This document shows positions 1 through 12,358 of a DNA stretch of 64,000 nucleotides, one piece after another. The notes under the pieces are model-generated. The model was not told where the DNA came from and made no database searches. It saw only the letters and a program-made list of their open reading frames with translations. This DNA comes from Branchiostoma floridae (taxonomy: Eukaryota > Chordata > Leptocardii > Amphioxiformes > Branchiostomatidae), in assembly GCF_000003815.2 (NCBI RefSeq), contig NC_049979.1, forward strand, positions 15,495,240 through 15,559,239. The letters run 5' to 3'. A program made the translations under genes and the position numbers. Position 1 is the first letter of the stretch; every line of letters starts with the position of its first letter.

Positions 1-2745
1 GACAAGAACAGCAACGGCGAGGTGAACAAACGGGAGATCAAAGTGCTGAGGCAGTACGTGCGCAACAAGACCAGACCCAAGAAGTGCAGTCGGAACTTCA
101 TAGACTACTGCGATGCAAACCAAGATCAAATACTCACTTTGGATGAATTTCTGAGGTGTACAATAGAAAAAGGTAAGTTCTATTCGTTTTGAAAATTAAA
201 TTTGACCATCTCTATAAAACACAGTGAGTTGAACAACCTTGTTGCAGTTGGCATTTATTTTAGCTAAAAGGCGACTACGGTATCAGCTGATTATACTGCC
301 ATTATTTCGGGATAATTAGTGATGATTTATCTCCTGAAAGTCTGTTCTCGCTATAGCACATGTACAACGTTGTAGCATTGATGCCGTTGAGGTTATTCGT
401 TCCCGTACCTTCTCACACAAAAGACGTCGTTTGACGCTAGAATTTACGCCTGTCCAACAAACGAGACACATAAAGCTCGGCATGAGTCGAATGGCTGTTA
501 GTCAACACTGTGATTCTTTGTCACCAAACGTACTTAGGACGGAAGGTAATTTGTTCTTTGCTATCAAAGAAGACACGTCCCAGACACTCCAGCGTCTGTC
601 AGCCCACCCTGCCGGATGTAAGCCGGTTTAAACCAGGCGATGTTAGCTGCTAATCTCTGGTTTAACACAATTTATAGGACACATCCCGAATGTCTATGGG
701 AATCTGAACAGCTCACAACAACTATTCACAAAGTGGCGCGCCCAGGGAAGGGGGTTAATCCTTTTGATTGAACGCGTAAATTGCGGGAGTCTGTAAGAAA
801 CTTACCAGACACATTCGGCCCGACGTAGGATTTCTGGTTCAACAACAAAGGGGTCTGGCGCAGGCACATTGTCACTGCTTTTTTACACAGACGATTACAC
901 AGGAATACGTACGTAAGAGGAGGGTTTCCAGTGGTGAGACGCCAACTAACTGCCATCGAAAGGCAGGGCATTGACCCCTTGCATCTACCAGTTTCTAGAA
1001 AAAAAAACTAAATTTTTTTTCAAAACGCAACAGTAGAAATGTCCATCACACTACCATTATCACATGGGGCTGCTGTTGGGCAGCCAAATACAAAATAATC
1101 AACCAGAAATGCACCATGTCCAGTAAGGCATCGGTATAACATAATATAAAATCTAGCCAATCGGTGATAAATCAATTCATTAGCAAATCATTCTACTCAA
1201 ATATAAAGGTCATCTGCTCGGGTGTACCCAACACACAATTTCAGCGGTAGCGACACTTTCGAACCGTTTTCATCCAATGCGACATTTTATTCTTTTCTCT
1301 ATTTCCAGATAACACAAATTCAACAAGTAATCCAGCGTCAGCCAATTCCGGTCGGCGAAGAGGGCCGAACCCTTTTAGTGAGTATGGCCAGTGGACATTT
1401 TCGCAGGTGAGGGGATGCAGGTATAGGGGCAGGTAGCAAGCAAAACCCGCTGTCATGACGGGCGGTCATGGCGACTTTTCACAACCATAACAAAGAGCAG
1501 AAACCAGATAGAAATCGCTGGACACTTTGAACTCCTCACGTCTTCTCTATTGCATCGGCTATGTCCAGATATAACCACTGTTCTGCGTGGTTCTTGTATC
1601 TGACAAGGCTGTTGAACGCCCTTGATGTGGATACAAAATACCGACTCTAGTTCTGCAACAGTCGGCTGTATTAATCACGTGATCAGATGCGACCCATGAA
1701 CAACTGTGTTGCCATGTCTTGGGCAGTAGAGGAACACTGAGACATGGGGAACTGAAGATAGCTTGTGGTTTATCTTCGAAATTGCTATAAAACACTCGGA
1801 TTACTTAGCTAAATTTGCTGATGTATGTATACGCCAGGCAGTGCAAGAACACGCCTTTTGAAGTTTCGCAATTTTCACCTTGAAACCATGCACAGGTTGC
1901 AGAACATTGCATTGAACAGAAGAATTCTCTCTGTATGTTAGGCACAAACAAGAGTGTAAACCAGTAAAATCTGGGACTGTAAGAAGGCTTCTTAGCGATC
2001 CCCACACGCAGCCCGTCCTGAGAACCTTGTGATAATAACGTCTGCCGTGTCAACACCTGTGCGCCCTCCCCTCCCTGCCATCCCTCAAGCATGCTCGCGT
2101 AGCTCCAAGCAGATGTGTGGAGTCGGCTTGTTCTCGTACATCTCTGCAAGCCGAATCTAGACATCTAAATGGAGAGTAGTTTCCCACCTTCCGGGATAGA
2201 TAACAAAGCACAAATGTCTGTACCAAAACACTCATCAGTAGATCTAACTCGTAGATGTCCATGTGTTGTGTGTGAGTAGTACTGTTATGAACGTTATTTT
2301 GTCTACAGCATGCTTGCATAATTTGTTGGGGCTCCTCTTTTATGAGAAATGAGTGCCACTGGTCAATACCTTTTACCTTCAACAAAATCTTTGATTACAT
2401 CCTGGCATGAGTCCCAGTAATTTCACTACCAGGGAATTCCTGTTAGAAGGAAGTTGTGGGCCAGCTTATTTGAAAGCCGATAAAAGACTTTCCCATTTAT
2501 GTACCCTTCCAGGATACCATTAGGATGGATCCTTAAACCCTGCCAATCTAAGATAACTTCACAGTCTTGAGAAAGAAAATCAGATATAACTCTCACATTT
2601 GTCTTGCACACACTCACTGTGGTTTGCATGCTCCTGTAGGAGAAGTTTTTTTCCAACATGATTAGTTTTCTGTATTGGTAGTAGATTAAGTTGATATTTG
2701 ATGTCTAACAGTTTTCCTCCTCTTCTCTTCCAGTTGGCAGGTTGA
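1..2745 (+). CDS. SMOC: SMOC-type secreted modular calcium-binding protein, C-terminal part
   Basis: This is the 3' end of a gene that starts upstream of the window. Exons are 1-172 (phase 1 out), 1309-1406 (phase 0 out) and 2734-2745, ending in TGA at 2743. The first exon encodes the end of the extracellular calcium-binding (EC) domain. Two EF-hand loops are visible, DKNSNGEVNKRE at the very start and DANQDQILTLDE, with the EC cysteines in KKC, DYC and RC. The second exon gives a Ser/Asn-rich linker ending in GRRRGPNPF, which matches the basic NPF tail that I recall from vertebrate SMOC1/2. SMOC proteins are matricellular modulators of BMP and growth-factor signalling; that role comes from the family, not from this sequence. 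The last exon of four codons (LAG-stop) is short and rests only on a good acceptor and matching phase. The identity is firm; the exact C-terminus is less so. Confidence 0.85.
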
Positions 2746-5700
2746 TGTGAGTCCTCCTGATGCTGGAACCATGGATACACAACTGCTTATCGTTTCCATG
2801 GCAACAGATGTTGTCAAGGATACCATCTTCCCCCAGATAAATGAAAACTGTACACAATACAGCTATCCATGTTACTAAAATCTAGGTGTGGGGTCCATTA
2901 CAAACTGGTCTATAGTATGCATACTTTGTGAAATCTCTATGCGATGTTGCCTATGTGTATGTATTTTGGAAAGATTATTATTTTTACTTGGTGATAGTGT
3001 GTTTGTAGGGTAGCTAACAATTGCGTGAATAGATGGATTTTGTCATGTTTGAGGATGTGTGTGGCCACTACTACAGTAATTTTACATGTAAGATACTCTT
3101 GATATATAAAAATTGAATATATAGTTGTAAAACATTAAACCTTTGATCTACTGAATGAATTGAAGCAAATGCAAGGCTAGACAAAAGCAATCTTCTCATA
3201 CTGCCTGAGCTATAGTCAAGCCTGGGTGACATGCCTGGCAGACAAACAGGACACAGCACATTTCCCCACTTTTGCACAATTGTTTTATCATTAAGAAATT
3301 GCTATTGTAAAATATTTACAATTATCACTTCACTGCTATCTGAACCCCTCCAAAAGCTCATACGGGTAGTATTTTAGCACAATCGAAAGATTACTGCAGT
3401 TACATACACATGAAATAGGACCTTATTATCTTTGTCAAATATGTTTTGGAATTCTTGGCTTCAAAAAGTTTGTTTTTAAATGACAATGTATAAAGGGCAG
3501 GTAGCTGGTTATGTGTCTAACTTTGTAAATATGGTGACACCTTGTGGGCTTGTAGAGAATATGTAAAAACTCCATGGTACATGTCGCATATCCTAACGTA
3601 TTGTATCTCTGTGCCGCCATTAAATTACATGCTAAAAAACAGACAGTGTTTTTTTCTTGCGTAAATATTTCAAGTGTACAAAAAGAGGAAGGAATAAAGA
3701 AAGAAATTGAACTGGTGCATTGAATTTTGAAAAACATAGGAAATTTGGAATCTCAAACAAATGTAACTGCATATGACAGACAGACGCAACAATCTAGAGG
3801 GAAGCAACATTTTTCAAATGTGTGAAAGTTGACCAAAAGAAGCTGTATGACTTCCAAGCTAACCTGAATACCTTCCATTATGCCCACTCCAATAGTCTGT
3901 ATCAGATGTAAACAAACCAGGATGGTACCCAGGCAACTTAAATACATTTAATCCAACATACAATCCAACATTATCAGTGTTTTTTAAAACATTATCACTG
4001 TTTTGCCAACACCAATGCAATGAATGACTCCAAGTTAGATCAAGTTCTCCATTTGCCAAAAGAGATTAGATCAAGGCTAGCAAAACAAGGCAGCCTCATC
4101 CTGTTTATCAAATACACCTCATTTCATTTCATGTCAGTAACTCTTTCCTGTGTCTGGTGTGAGGTAATGCAGCATCTGACGAGATGTTAGATCTTGTAAA
4201 AAATACTTTGCATCGTTTCATAATCCGAAGGGTGAAACATGAGCCCTTGCAGAATGTGACATTCGGTTTAATCTGAAGTCTAAAATAAATCATGGAAGAC
4301 ATCTAGCCACAACAAAGGGATAATGTTGACACTTCCTTTAAGCTATTGGATCTCTAAATTTCTTGATAGTATGTGCTTATCTGTGAGCCGTGTCTGGTGG
4401 GTATGTTTGACCAGTTGTGTCTGCCTGTATCTGGCATGTCACAAGAGTAGCAGCTTTTCCTGCGGACATCCAAGTGAGATAATGTTAGCACATTATTAAG
4501 CTTACTCTTTTCCTAAGAGTTTTGTGGACAAAACTATATCAAACTGCTTAAACATTTCACCATGTTTATCGAGTGTGTTGCCTATCTAGGGAGGTATCTG
4601 AGCTCTTCAAATTGTTCGTGTTCGTATTCGAAGTCAACTAGTTGGAAAGGTTATTCGGGTAGTGTCTAGCAGGTGTTTTTTTGCAGCTCAAAAAGGGCCC
4701 CTCCCATCAATACCATCTGTAGCAGGCACAATAATGGTATACAATGTTGCTTCATCAAAGCGTCTTATAAACCAGCTTGTTGACTACTTGTACGTCAATG
4801 GTGGGAATGCATCTAAAAAAATTTTTTTCACACCTTTCCCAAGTTCTGTGAGAGATAAAACTGAACAAGCAAATGTCAGTTCTCATTTTTACCCAGCAAT
4901 TCTGGCTCCATAGTTGCTTGTTAGTAAAAAGACTTGCAAACAATAAATACCCAGTAAGACGCAGATTGCGGTCTAGCATGTTCTCCTAGTACAACAGCCC
5001 GTGAGCACATGTGACATGTATGACTAATATTGGCAGGACATGCTTGAGGTTCCTGTACCCTGATCTGATCCACCTGTCCCTGCCAGGTAAGGCAAACAAC
5101 ACACGCTTATCTTCTCTCTCCCAACAGGTGTTGGAAACTTTATTGGACACAGTCAGCGCACAAAGTGGGGACTTATTGGACAAATCCCCTGACAATTGCT
5201 GCCGTTGTGATGGAGTGCCTTCCTTTGTTTACGCCATGCCAGACTCTGCCCACCTGACCTCTGGTGTGTCAATCAAAGACAACAGCCACCGGTTACTCCA
5301 GTCCGTGCCAAGTATTTGTATCTGTGAATTCCACAGAGAAGCCTGGTCCCCAACAGGCTGACTTTGTCCACGTTTCCCCCCCACATCCCAGTCTTAGTAA
5401 AGTGACATTTTGATCCAGCTCCAGATGATGGAGGAATGACAGAATAAGCCAACAAAGCAGCTTGCTGCTGGGGTAGAAATCCCCTGGATTGTGCAGAGAC
5501 AAATACATTCCCCCCATCCCTAAAGCAGCAGCTCAACAGAGCTTTCTCCCCTGCAAAATGCCTTGACAAAAGAACAGTTAAAGGATCTAAAACCAATTTG
5601 CAAACCTAAGCCTCTCTTTGAGTTCCCAACATGTAGAGAGGGTCTCTTACTTGGCAGTACAATGTCTGTGTGTCATGTATTGATAACATGAGATATTCTA

Positions 5701-6028
5701 TTTACATGGTATTCTTTACTCAATACAATAATCAGAGAGAATTGCATGCAGCTAACTGAACTTTACAGATAAAATAACTTTAAACTTTGAAATAAACGCA
5801 AAGATGACATTCATGAAAAGCTATAGAAATTGCCATTGTTGTTTTCAGTTTTACCAAAAGAGTACTACATTTGTACTTACAACATACTGTACATTTCCTG
5901 CAAAATCAATATAGCTTGGGCAAGTGAATTTTCTAAAAGTTATCCGTAGATGCGTTTCTCTAAAATCACACAAATATCATTACAGGAACTTTTACACTTT
6001 TTAATCTTGGTATATGATTGTGCATGAG
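2746..6028. other. SMOC 3' UTR and intergenic DNA
   Basis: This stretch separates the SMOC stop codon from the convergent end of DNAJC4. Its open frames are short (under 120 codons), have no recognisable domain and have no splice-phase continuity with neighbours. It probably holds the 3' UTRs of both genes, which run toward each other. Nothing else was seen. Confidence 0.5.
3693..3698 (+). terminator. Candidate poly(A) signal for SMOC
   Basis: An AATAAA hexamer lies about 950 bases after the SMOC stop codon on the same strand. It is the first good AATAAA that I noticed in the 3' flank. AATAAA is common in AT-rich DNA, so this is only a candidate. Confidence 0.25.
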
Positions 6029-9000
6029 TTAAACCACTCTTCCACTTTTCTTTGCTAGCTGTTTCTCCTCATATGCTTTTCTTAACTTGGCAAGTTTTTC
6101 CTCCATGGTATATTTCCTGCAGACAGAAGAAAAGGAGAAATTACAGGAAATGTCATTGAGCAAAAAGAATAGTTCAAACCCGGCTGGGTCATACCAATGA
6201 CTGACAAGTCTGACATCCTGTCTTGTCTGCTTAGCACTCAGCACTCATGAGAAGGACTATGGAAGTTGAACACACTCCACGATTAATGGACTAGCCCCCT
6301 GCTGTAGTGGTTTGTGTGTTCCAATGGCTATAGCCCCTATACACCAAATCAAAATTGGGGCAAAATGAAACTAACTCATCAATATGCTTTGTTATGATGT
6401 TGAATACCTTTATGATTAATTGTCAGTAAAGCTTTGATAGTTTAATAGTTCCTTGCCATAAAAGGAGATACAGCTGGCCCATGTAGGAGAGAACAATGCA
6501 TGGACTGACATATTCTCCAAGCAGAGGTTGGGTCAGGGGATGATAGTGGCCGAGGAGGGACCGGTGAAAAATCACAGCCACTACAATCTCCCGACCAAAC
6601 CTCTGCTTGGAGAATAGGACTGACACTGTCAGCGCAGATGCTCACAGGGGTTTATATGTCATTACCAAGCAAGAAAAATAACGGAATATTTCTTGCAGAG
6701 TGGACAGATGAAGGAGCATTTGGCTTCTTTTGACAGTAATGACAAAGTTGCAAGGCTCAGCAAAAATTGTTGATTCATTCAGTAGCCAACAGCTTGATAT
6801 CATCTATTATAGGGAGGATATAAATCAACTGTACTATGAAGTGTTTATCCGAGTCCATATTATGACAAGGTGCTGGCTCACAATACTTCATGGTGTCAAC
6901 ATCAGAGCTGATTACAGGTTTGAGCATTAAAGATTGTTCAGGGAACGAAAGTTCAAGTTCTACATACTCCCTCAAAGAGACAGGTCTAGAGACAGATTTC
7001 TTTGACTCCTGTATTTCTACAGCAGGTCCGTGTGAAAGTCAGGCCCAGCCTTTAACAGCAGTCTACCCCTTCAACCCCTAAACCACACCAACAAAAGCCA
7101 CATGTGGGGACCCTGTTAATCATGCAAGTCTCCATGGCTGACAGGGAAGTGGTTGCGCAACGGTGTCAAGGAGGATTAGGCCGTGCTGAGTGGTGCACAC
7201 TCTGGTATTGTGTTTGTCAGGCCTGGATATCCTCCAGTCTGAACCTTTTGTAGCTATATGGCAGGGTGGCAAATTGGGAGGGCTGTTACATAAGTGGAGA
7301 TGACGTACAAGTAGTTGTAGAGTGATGATGGAAAAAGAAAGACTACTAAAAAATTGTCAGAGATCCACAGCCAGTATGGAACCTGCAATGTTTCCTAACA
7401 TACAAAGAGTAGTACATGTATATATCCATGTGAGGGCCAATAAGGGCCAGACTGTGTTGGGGAAAGTGGCATTGCTTGAAAATGTTTGAATGTATTTCAA
7501 GTCTAGTGTTTTTGCAATCTTTTGGCTGATCAGTTTTCATGATTCCTCTGTTCCACACCCATCATCTCAATATTTCCCATTCTGTCTGTAAGAAGAGTTA
7601 ATGACCCACCTGGCATTCTCCTTGGCCATAGCATATGCCAGCCTGGCTTGCCTGTCCTGCTCCAGAACTTGACTATACACGAATCCCTTCACAACAAATC
7701 TGTCACACAAACACAAGAAAATAACACTGAAAATGGCTATCATTCATCTTATCTGAGAAATAAAAAATTCATATCCTTCATCTACCTATCTTACAGCTTT
7801 TCATCATCATGGGGTGATCTATGTATCAAGACCAGTAATGGTTACCACAGAATTCTGCAAGGTTTATCTAAGCAAACCAGTTTAAGATGTAGTTAATGTA
7901 CTTACATATAGACAAATATGGTGAGAAGGTATCCGCCTCCAAGTACTGACAGACAGACAGCCATCATCTTAGCATGGCTGGTGGAGCCACTGTATCTTTT
8001 ACCACCCCCTTCTCTGGCTGCCTTGAAGTCGTAATAGTAGTAGTTTTGACTCTGGCTTCTCCCTTGTTCAAATGGACCATGGCCATGGCTGAAACAGAAC
8101 AGAACACCTTTAAAGTGTTTTCCCTACATTCCAACCATCAATGCTCAAATGCCTTTAAAGTGTTTTCCCTACATTCCAACCATCAATGCTCAAATGGACA
8201 GAACACCAAATAACAGCTTGACCCTGTTGGGTGCTAAGAGCCCCCTGGAGTCTCAAAAGAAAACTGCAGCTAGAACTTCTCCATAACATGCTCCAGACAA
8301 GTCATTTTCTCATGAATATTTAAGTTATGCATTCTGTACACAGTAGTCTTTGGCATAAATGGTTAGTATCTCCTGCCAGTTGTTTCTGAAAGTTTAGAGT
8401 CTTTGTTATACTTTCCATGAACCGCCATGCTTGATGCTAGCCTGGGTACCATCCTCTGTAAAAACTGCTGGCTTAATCTTTCTGTTAGCAAGTAAAATGA
8501 TTGATCCAGTGGTTACCATGGAGGATAGTTTAGCAAAGCAAAAAGGTTAAGACAACAGTAGTTACTAGAGAGCAGTTTAGCAGGTGAAAAGATAGAGCCA
8601 GGTGGAAAGTACCCAGGCTAGCCAAAACATTTCCGACCATTTTCAGGTTCTGGGTCTGAGTTATTTCTGACCATAGTTAAAAGTACAGTAGTCCATTGCA
8701 ACATGACATAGATGTTTATTCCATCATCTTAGTTTTGGTCCCCACTGATTGGAGATCATAATGGATGTGCATGTATACTTTTTCTTTCATGAAAATGTTG
8801 AATGTAGCTTAAATAAAATCATGTCATTTTTTCCCCTCCCACTCCCACTAGTCAAGATGCCACCTACACAATCTAACTGAAGTGACCCAGTGTTACACTT
8901 GTTACTTGTACAAATGTACCAAACTCTGCAAGACTAGGACCCTACAGAGCGTCTACAGAATAAAGTACCTTCCACCAGGACCAAATGGGTAGTCAGGCCT

Positions 9001-10039
9001 GGGTCTGGGAGGAACGTTGGTGGTCTGAAACTTTGTCCCCATGCGAAGGCTCTGGTCGTAGTGTTTCCTGGCCAGGCTCTTACTCAGGATACTGTACGCC
9101 TCGTTCAGCTGGACAAACTGTTTGTGGAGCTCTGGGTTGTTGGGATTGCTGTCTGGGTGGTACTGAGGAAAACAGGGCAGAGGATGCATGTGAGTTCAAG
9201 CACGTGTTGTAACTGTGATATAGCCTGGTATCCAAACCTTTAATTCGTAGTTGCCGAGTCTCTGTCCTCTCTGCTGATATGATCTGTGATATAGTCTGAA
9301 GAGCCATTCACATCTACCAGTATACTGGTAGGGATGCTATATGGGTTAAAACATAATGTCAATGGACCAGCCCTTTCCATCTATAGCTGAATGTTCTAGT
9401 TGTAACTGACATAGACATCAAGTAGTAGTATCACTTTTGGGCCATGTGTATCACTCTCCTTTTAATCTGTCTCTATTAAGGCTATCTATTATATATTAAT
9501 TATCATACGTCATCAATATATGTTAACTAGATAGTAGGTCAAACAAGTCTTCACAAGATAATCTAAGCCGCTCACCTTTTTAGACATTTTAAAGAATGCA
9601 GCCTTGATCTCTGCAGGGCTGGCATCCCTTTGCACCTGGAGAAGCTCATAGTAATTGGCTAATGTGTTCCTGAAAACAAAATGGCAAGTCAGAGTCAAAT
9701 GGCACATCTACTAGTACATAGACAGGTCTTACAGAAAAGAAACAAACTTTAGATTATATTTCCAAGAATTACATGAACAGTAGGAATCTGTCTCCTAGTA
9801 GAGTAGAGTAGAGTAGAGTTCTTCGGTTGGGTAGGAGTACTTTGATAATCTCCTCCAAGTCCCTATTGAGGTATATATCATATGTAGTCACTATAGACAG
9901 GTCTACATGTATCAATGAAGACTGTAAACAGGACATGTATTGCTGCTGACCTTGATGTGCTGAAGTTCCTGACTGCCTGTCTGGTGAAGCTACAGCCTCT
10001 GCAGGGACCCAGCAGCTCCAGGAGTGCCTTCTGCATCAT
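6029..10039 (-). CDS. DNAJC4: DNAJC4-like membrane-anchored J-domain co-chaperone, complete
   Basis: Six exons on the minus strand: 10039-9951, 9669-9576, 9162-8969, 8088-7906, 7699-7610 and 6116-6029. All phases agree, giving 245 codons plus stop; human DNAJC4 is about 241 residues. The N-terminus is Arg-rich (RQAVRNFSTSR), like the organelle-type leader of the vertebrate protein. The J domain is at about residues 33-105, starting NYYELLQVQRDASPAEIK. The HPD motif (YHPDSNP, residues 62-68) falls exactly at the exon 2/3 junction. A Tyr-rich linker precedes one membrane segment at about 167-190 (MMAVCLSVLGGGYLLTIF). The tail is charged and helical (MEEKLAKLRKAYEEKQLAKK), as in DNAJC4. HPD J-proteins stimulate Hsp70 ATPase activity; the partner and membrane are not shown here. 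Stops lie upstream in frame of the ATG at 10039, which supports that start. Confidence 0.9.
6511..6616. mobile_element. Foldback MITE, 106 bp, shared-terminus family, copy 1
   Basis: The two ends are inverted copies of about 30 bp, starting TATTCTCCAAGCAGAGGTT on both strands with scattered mismatches further in. TA lies at each edge. It sits in the last intron of DNAJC4. The end motif recurs in two other elements (47019-47226 and 53975-54129) with unrelated interiors. It has no coding capacity, so it would be a non-autonomous DNA transposon. TA edges suit a Tc1/mariner-like or other TA-targeting transposase; this is inference. Confidence 0.75.
8107..8196. repeat. 45-bp unit in perfect tandem duplication
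   Basis: A 45-bp unit beginning CCTTTAAAGTGTTTTCC is present twice head to tail with no visible mismatch. It lies in DNAJC4 intron 3, just upstream of exon 4 in transcript order. The identity of the copies suggests a recent duplication. Confidence 0.9.
8438..8620. mobile_element. Small element with TAGCCTGGGTAC inverted ends
   Basis: Perfect inverted ends GCTAGCCTGGGTAC and GTACCCAGGCTAGC bound about 183 bp in DNAJC4 intron 3. TA is at both edges. No coding sequence is inside. It looks like a non-autonomous foldback or MITE. A related-looking end, TAGCCTGGTATCC, occurs near 9223 without an evident partner. Confidence 0.5.
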
Positions 10040-12133
10040 GTGGGGTCATCAGGGGTCATGTCAGAATTGTGGGATGGAGGGGTGGGCAGCTTCCTCCTAC
10101 AACACAACATCATGTCAGTATTCAGTGCAACACATACTAAAAGGAAAGAAGTTCTTTCAAAGAACTATCTTGGAACTATCTTTGCTGAATAATGTTATAA
10201 ATTTTATAATGATAGACATTGATGTTGTGAGTGCTAATCATTGTCTATTTCCCCAAGTCTGTGTTATGTTTTGCTTTCAAGGCTACTTATGCTACATCTC
10301 ATCTGGTTTAGATATAGAAGTACAAAATATGACTTATTAAGACATGAATACACTAATAAGACAACATACTCGTAACTGTGCATGTACTGGCATGGTTCAA
10401 ACAAGGATCGGGCCACTGCACTGCAAGTTATCCAGATCAGCCAGGGTTTAATTTGAACCCTTTTCCGGGACTATGGCGAATAGTTGAATAATATACGGAT
10501 AATTTGGTACCTATCTGACCATTGTGGCTCTAGTATCCAGAGAGAAAAGGATGTGCATTTTACATAATCAACGCCCCCCTCCCCAAGCCAAAACAAGAAC
10601 TAGGCCAGGGCAGTGTGTCCTACAAAACTTGGAGAAAGCGGCTTGTTTTCGCGGCTGGCCACATCTGATTGGGTTCTACTGATTCTCAGAACCCATATTT
10701 GACCATACAGAGAGTAAAAAATAACTAAATATTAAGAAATAAGGCAAGACGAACCTTGTTTGGTCGGTATCGTTTGGTCGACACACCGGCACAGTTTTGA
10801 TTGTGTAATCGTCCCTAAGAGGTGAAAGGTCATACGCTGTCGTTATTACCAACGTTTTGCGGCATACGATAACCAGATGGATGTCGTAAAATCTTCCGTG
10901 AAGAACCCACAGGTGAAAAAGGTGGTGATGACCGGACAGAGATAACGGTCGGTATCTTAATCAAGATCCGCGAAAGTACCTTCCATAGTTAATTGTGGAT
11001 GCAAGATAAGGCAAACAATTAGAACCTTTCACCCAACCGCTTGGTCACGAGTCATATCTTGATGTATTGCGTTATGTTAGACAGTGAGGTAACGTTAACG
11101 TCAATGAGTTTCTGAGTGTGGTGGTTTCAGGTTGGATTTCTTTAGTCTGTGTGACACAAACTCTGCTGTCCAGGGCTATAGTCTAGGAGGCCGCCGGATG
11201 TTGGGCGGGCTGCTGTAAGCGAGATTTAATCAGGCTAGAGTTTCTTTGCTTATGGACTGAACTCTATGGATCCCTTGCGATATGTACGTCTTGAGAAATA
11301 TTACAAGTTATCTAAAGTTCCTTTGTAATCAGCTTCCAGGCCTAAAACAACAACACAAAGGACATTTGGAGTCTTATTGACAACAAACCACAAGAACGAG
11401 TTCAGTGCACTTGAAGAATAAATCTCCATGGCATAGTATTTTTTTACCAAAACTGTAGACGGGTATTGTTCACAATAAATGTCTCTTCCACGAAGTTTCA
11501 CTTGTTGATGGACTGAAGAACAATAAAACTTTACAAGGATAGCAAATACATAAACTCTATACCAGCTTCATATCTCACACGTGTTGCGTAGCGTTTACAG
11601 AACTTATAACGTACTTAATCATAATCAAAATGTGTAATCATAAATTCCAAAGCTGCATATTGCACAATTGGTTGTACATCGCGTTTTGGAAATACCTTCT
11701 TTCATAATATGCCGCCTACCCTACAAATACACCAAAGTATTAAATATAGCAACGGATCATAACTGAACAGAACCGAACAAATAAATCTGTCATATATAAT
11801 ATAAACGATACACATGTCGCTACAAGCTCCCATTATTTGATTTAACTTAAATCTAAATGATGAGCAGGTTTCTTCCACGTATGTCTTCCGCAATCGAAGA
11901 AGTAACTATCATTTTCAGTATTCCCTGTAAGACCAGCGGAACTGCATAGTATGTAATTAGTCCATGTATGTTATATCATTCTCTGATTTGATATTTCCGA
12001 ACGGGTCGTTTGCCGGTATGACTTCCCTTCAAGTTCAGCACAATGTTCAAGATCCCCAAGCAGATAGATTTTTTGTTTGTACATCTTTTATGCGGGATAC
12101 ATCCAGATCGCCGGCCATGAGCGCTAGTGCAGG
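10040..12133. other. Intergenic: DNAJC4 5' flank and homeobox gene 3' flank
   Basis: This holds the DNAJC4 promoter side and sequence past the homeobox stop codon. No ORF with a recognisable domain or supported splice borders was found. The region 10700-11200 is richer in CpG than its surroundings and may include the DNAJC4 promoter, but no clear core element was seen. Confidence 0.4.
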
Positions 12134-12338
12134 TTAGTTAGTCAGCCTGGTCTCCACCTGCCCGTTCTCGTACCGACGAATCAGGTCCTCAATAGCGGCC
12201 CGCATGGTGTCGTCCGGCGGCCCGTAGGTGAGGCCGGGCTGGACGCGGTACCCGCCCGGCCACCGGCCGCCCCAGTACCGCCGCGTCAGGTGTTTCCGCC
12301 GCGCCTTGGTGCGTCTGTTCTGGAACCACGTCTTCACC

Positions 12339-12358
12339 TGCGTTTCACTGCGTTTCAC
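12339..12358 (-). repeat. 10-bp tandem duplication in homeobox exon 3
   Basis: On the plus strand GCGTTTCACT occurs twice in direct contact. In the coding direction this is AGTGAAACGC twice, within the codons for SETQ of the homeodomain. Ten bases is not a multiple of three, so the frame is lost downstream. No donor/acceptor choice that I could find keeps the full helix. The only in-frame acceptor (the CAG just before GTGAAG) would delete six residues of the turn and helix 3 start. Confidence 0.95.
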
